This document shows positions 62,663-64,000 of a stretch of 64,000 nt of DNA, one piece after another. The stretch lies in NCBI GenBank assembly GCA_002104905.1, contig MCFE01000024.1, positions 1 through 64,000 of the forward strand, written 5' to 3'. Origin of the DNA: Basidiobolus meristosporus CBS 931.73. Its lineage: Eukaryota > Basidiobolomycota > Basidiobolomycetes > Basidiobolales > Basidiobolaceae. Numbering within the stretch: position 1 is the stretch's first letter; the number at the start of each line of letters is the position of its first letter. The translations under genes and the position numbers were made by a program. The notes under the pieces are model-generated. The model was given only the letters and a program-made list of their open reading frames with translations. It was not told the origin of the DNA and ran no database searches.

Positions 62663-63735
62663 CCTGGAAGCCCTTTTCCAAAAAAAATCGATTCTTACGG
62701 CTTTCAGTGTATCTGTGTAATGCCCACCGGAATCATGTGGGATTTTTAGTCAGCCGTGCTGGCTCATCCAAGCTCGTGCGTGACCCATGGATCAAAACAA
62801 AAACAACCCAAAAGTCCCCTTGACATAGCGTCAACGTCATCTTGGTACAGGTTGACATCGGCCATCAACTGTATAACAGGTCAACCAACTCGAGAAAACA
62901 TGGTTCTGGCGAATCCCGATCTGTAGGCTCAATGAGCAATGAACACATCGGCCGATTAGTCAGGGAACTTGAGCCATTAATTCACCAACTCAGAGCCTGT
63001 TGAGCCCATCCTAAGATGATCTACTAAAATAGCCTGTAATGGGTTGTGTGAGGAAACAATTGGTTGCCAAGGGAGCCAGGCAATTTGTTGCCGCCCTCAA
63101 GCTGCCAATATACTCGAGGTGACTCCAACGTTGCTCATTTGAAGCTTTGATCTAGATCTACCGATAATCTATCCTACTTATTCATCGGGTCAGAAATCAA
63201 TGGGATTAGAGATATACTTTCATAAGATATCACCACAGTGATTCGGGCGACTGCCAACTTCATCGGTTGTGGGTTGAAATGGCTGCTGAGTCCGAAAGGC
63301 AAACCACTTACTTGGTGGTAAAACATCCTGATACACCCACATGAAACCTATTTCCTGTTGACGAGCGTGTCGGAGTTGTCCTGAACAGTTGAGGTGGTAT
63401 ATTTGCACCTAATTATTATGGTGCTGTGAAATTAAGCCTGCTCAAATGATCCCTCCCTTACACGTGACGGGAGGGAGACTACTAACCACCATTACCCAAA
63501 TTGTTTAAAATTAACCATTTTTTCTGAACAAGTAGGCTCCGCATAACGAATGGCGAAGACGCCTGTAAGTATTTGAAAGAAAGGGTGCATGTTGACGAAT
63601 TCATTTATTCCAAGGCCTAACTCGAACCAAAAATACAAAAACTACAAAGGAAACCTTTTGGTCCCGCAAGGATGCAAGTCAACAGAAAGAAAGCAATCTA
63701 TTTCTCGCGAGATAAACAGAGGTCAAGATGCGTGG
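62663..63735. other. intergenic stretch
   Basis: About 1 kb upstream of the IQ-motif gene; short frames only, no motif. A further 5' exon of the IQ gene cannot be excluded. Confidence 0.4.
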
Positions 63736-64000
63736 CTAATCCTTCTTGGAATACCCGGAACCCTTCAGACCCTCCACAACCTTGTCAAAGCAATAATCAC
63801 CAATAGAAAGGTACGTGGACATGGCGGAGCGAAAGGTGGAGTTCTCGATCTTGTCGACGGCAACCCTGTGAAAGGAAGGAAGTGTGAGCATATGTGGTCA
63901 AGGAACGAGAGGGATTTCCACTACTCACGTTAAACCCGTGGAGCGCTTGATACCCGCTAACACAGTTGAGACAAGTGCCGCATCAATTGCATAGTGAACT
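63736..64000 (-). CDS. DUF1748 small mitochondrial-type membrane protein (5' end outside window)
   Basis: Two exons, 64000-63930 (cut by the window edge) and 63865-63736, splice in frame through a 64-nt GTGAGT...CACAG intron. The readable part is VHYAIDAALVSTVLAGIKRS then TGLT, VDKIENSTFRS, YLSIGDYCFDKVV. This matches the fungal DUF1748 family (small proteins with the hallmark VLAGI+RSTGL and a KI.N...Y..IG...FD segment), members of which are found in mitochondria in yeast. Function not established. The first few codons lie beyond the right end. Confidence 0.85.

Overview
The window is nuclear DNA from a filamentous or dikaryotic-type fungus. The evidence is a set of fungal proteins (a Sho1-type osmosensor, a PalB/Rim13-like calpain with MIT domains, an Ssh4/Ear1-like SPRY membrane adaptor, a DUF1748 protein and an RKWK-tailed mucin-like membrane protein). 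Introns are many and short (about 41 to 226 nt, mostly near 60), with GTRNGT donors, CTAAC-like branch points and AG acceptors. Genes lie in compact clusters separated by long gene-poor tracts, and a decayed Ty1/copia element is present, which suggests a repeat-tolerant genome. A rust-like basidiomycete is possible, but an early-diverging fungus cannot be excluded from the sequence alone.

Layout. 1-8 kb is mostly gene-poor, with two small TATA-led ORFs (2403-2765 and 6743-6943). 8-15 kb holds an SPRY/PPxY adaptor gene (+) tail-to-tail with a large many-exon calpain gene (-). 15-32 kb is gene-poor. Its notable content is a pair of small paralogous genes on the minus strand (20182-20421 and 21837-22031), receptor-like STE3 fragments (23.1-24.3 kb), a helical-protein gene (26628-27208) and a small membrane-hairpin gene (30151-30528).

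32.7-41.2 kb is a dense housekeeping block: PP1 catalytic subunit (+), ribosomal protein uL23 (-), CTP:phosphocholine cytidylyltransferase (-), a mucin-like single-pass membrane protein (+) and a La-motif RNA-binding protein (-). 43-49.6 kb is a mobile-element nest: three diverged LTR-related copies in tandem, then a copia element with both LTRs, broken by a small inverted-repeat element that has two more copies just downstream. 49.6-53.6 kb is empty. 53.6-64 kb carries a UDP-galactose-type transporter (+), Sho1 (-), an AGPAT5/Cst26-type acyltransferase (+) with an apparent 1-nt exon, an IQ-motif coiled-coil protein (-) and the 3' part of a DUF1748 gene (-).

The genes are unrelated housekeeping and signalling functions with no common pathway. 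Loose themes are membrane lipids (cytidylyltransferase, acyltransferase), membrane trafficking and ubiquitin adaptors (Ssh4-like, MIT calpain) and stress sensing (Sho1, calpain). The observations most worth a second look are the 1-nt exon, the small paralogous gene pair next to STE3-like fragments, and the small transposon with clean 4-bp target duplications inside the copia integrase.
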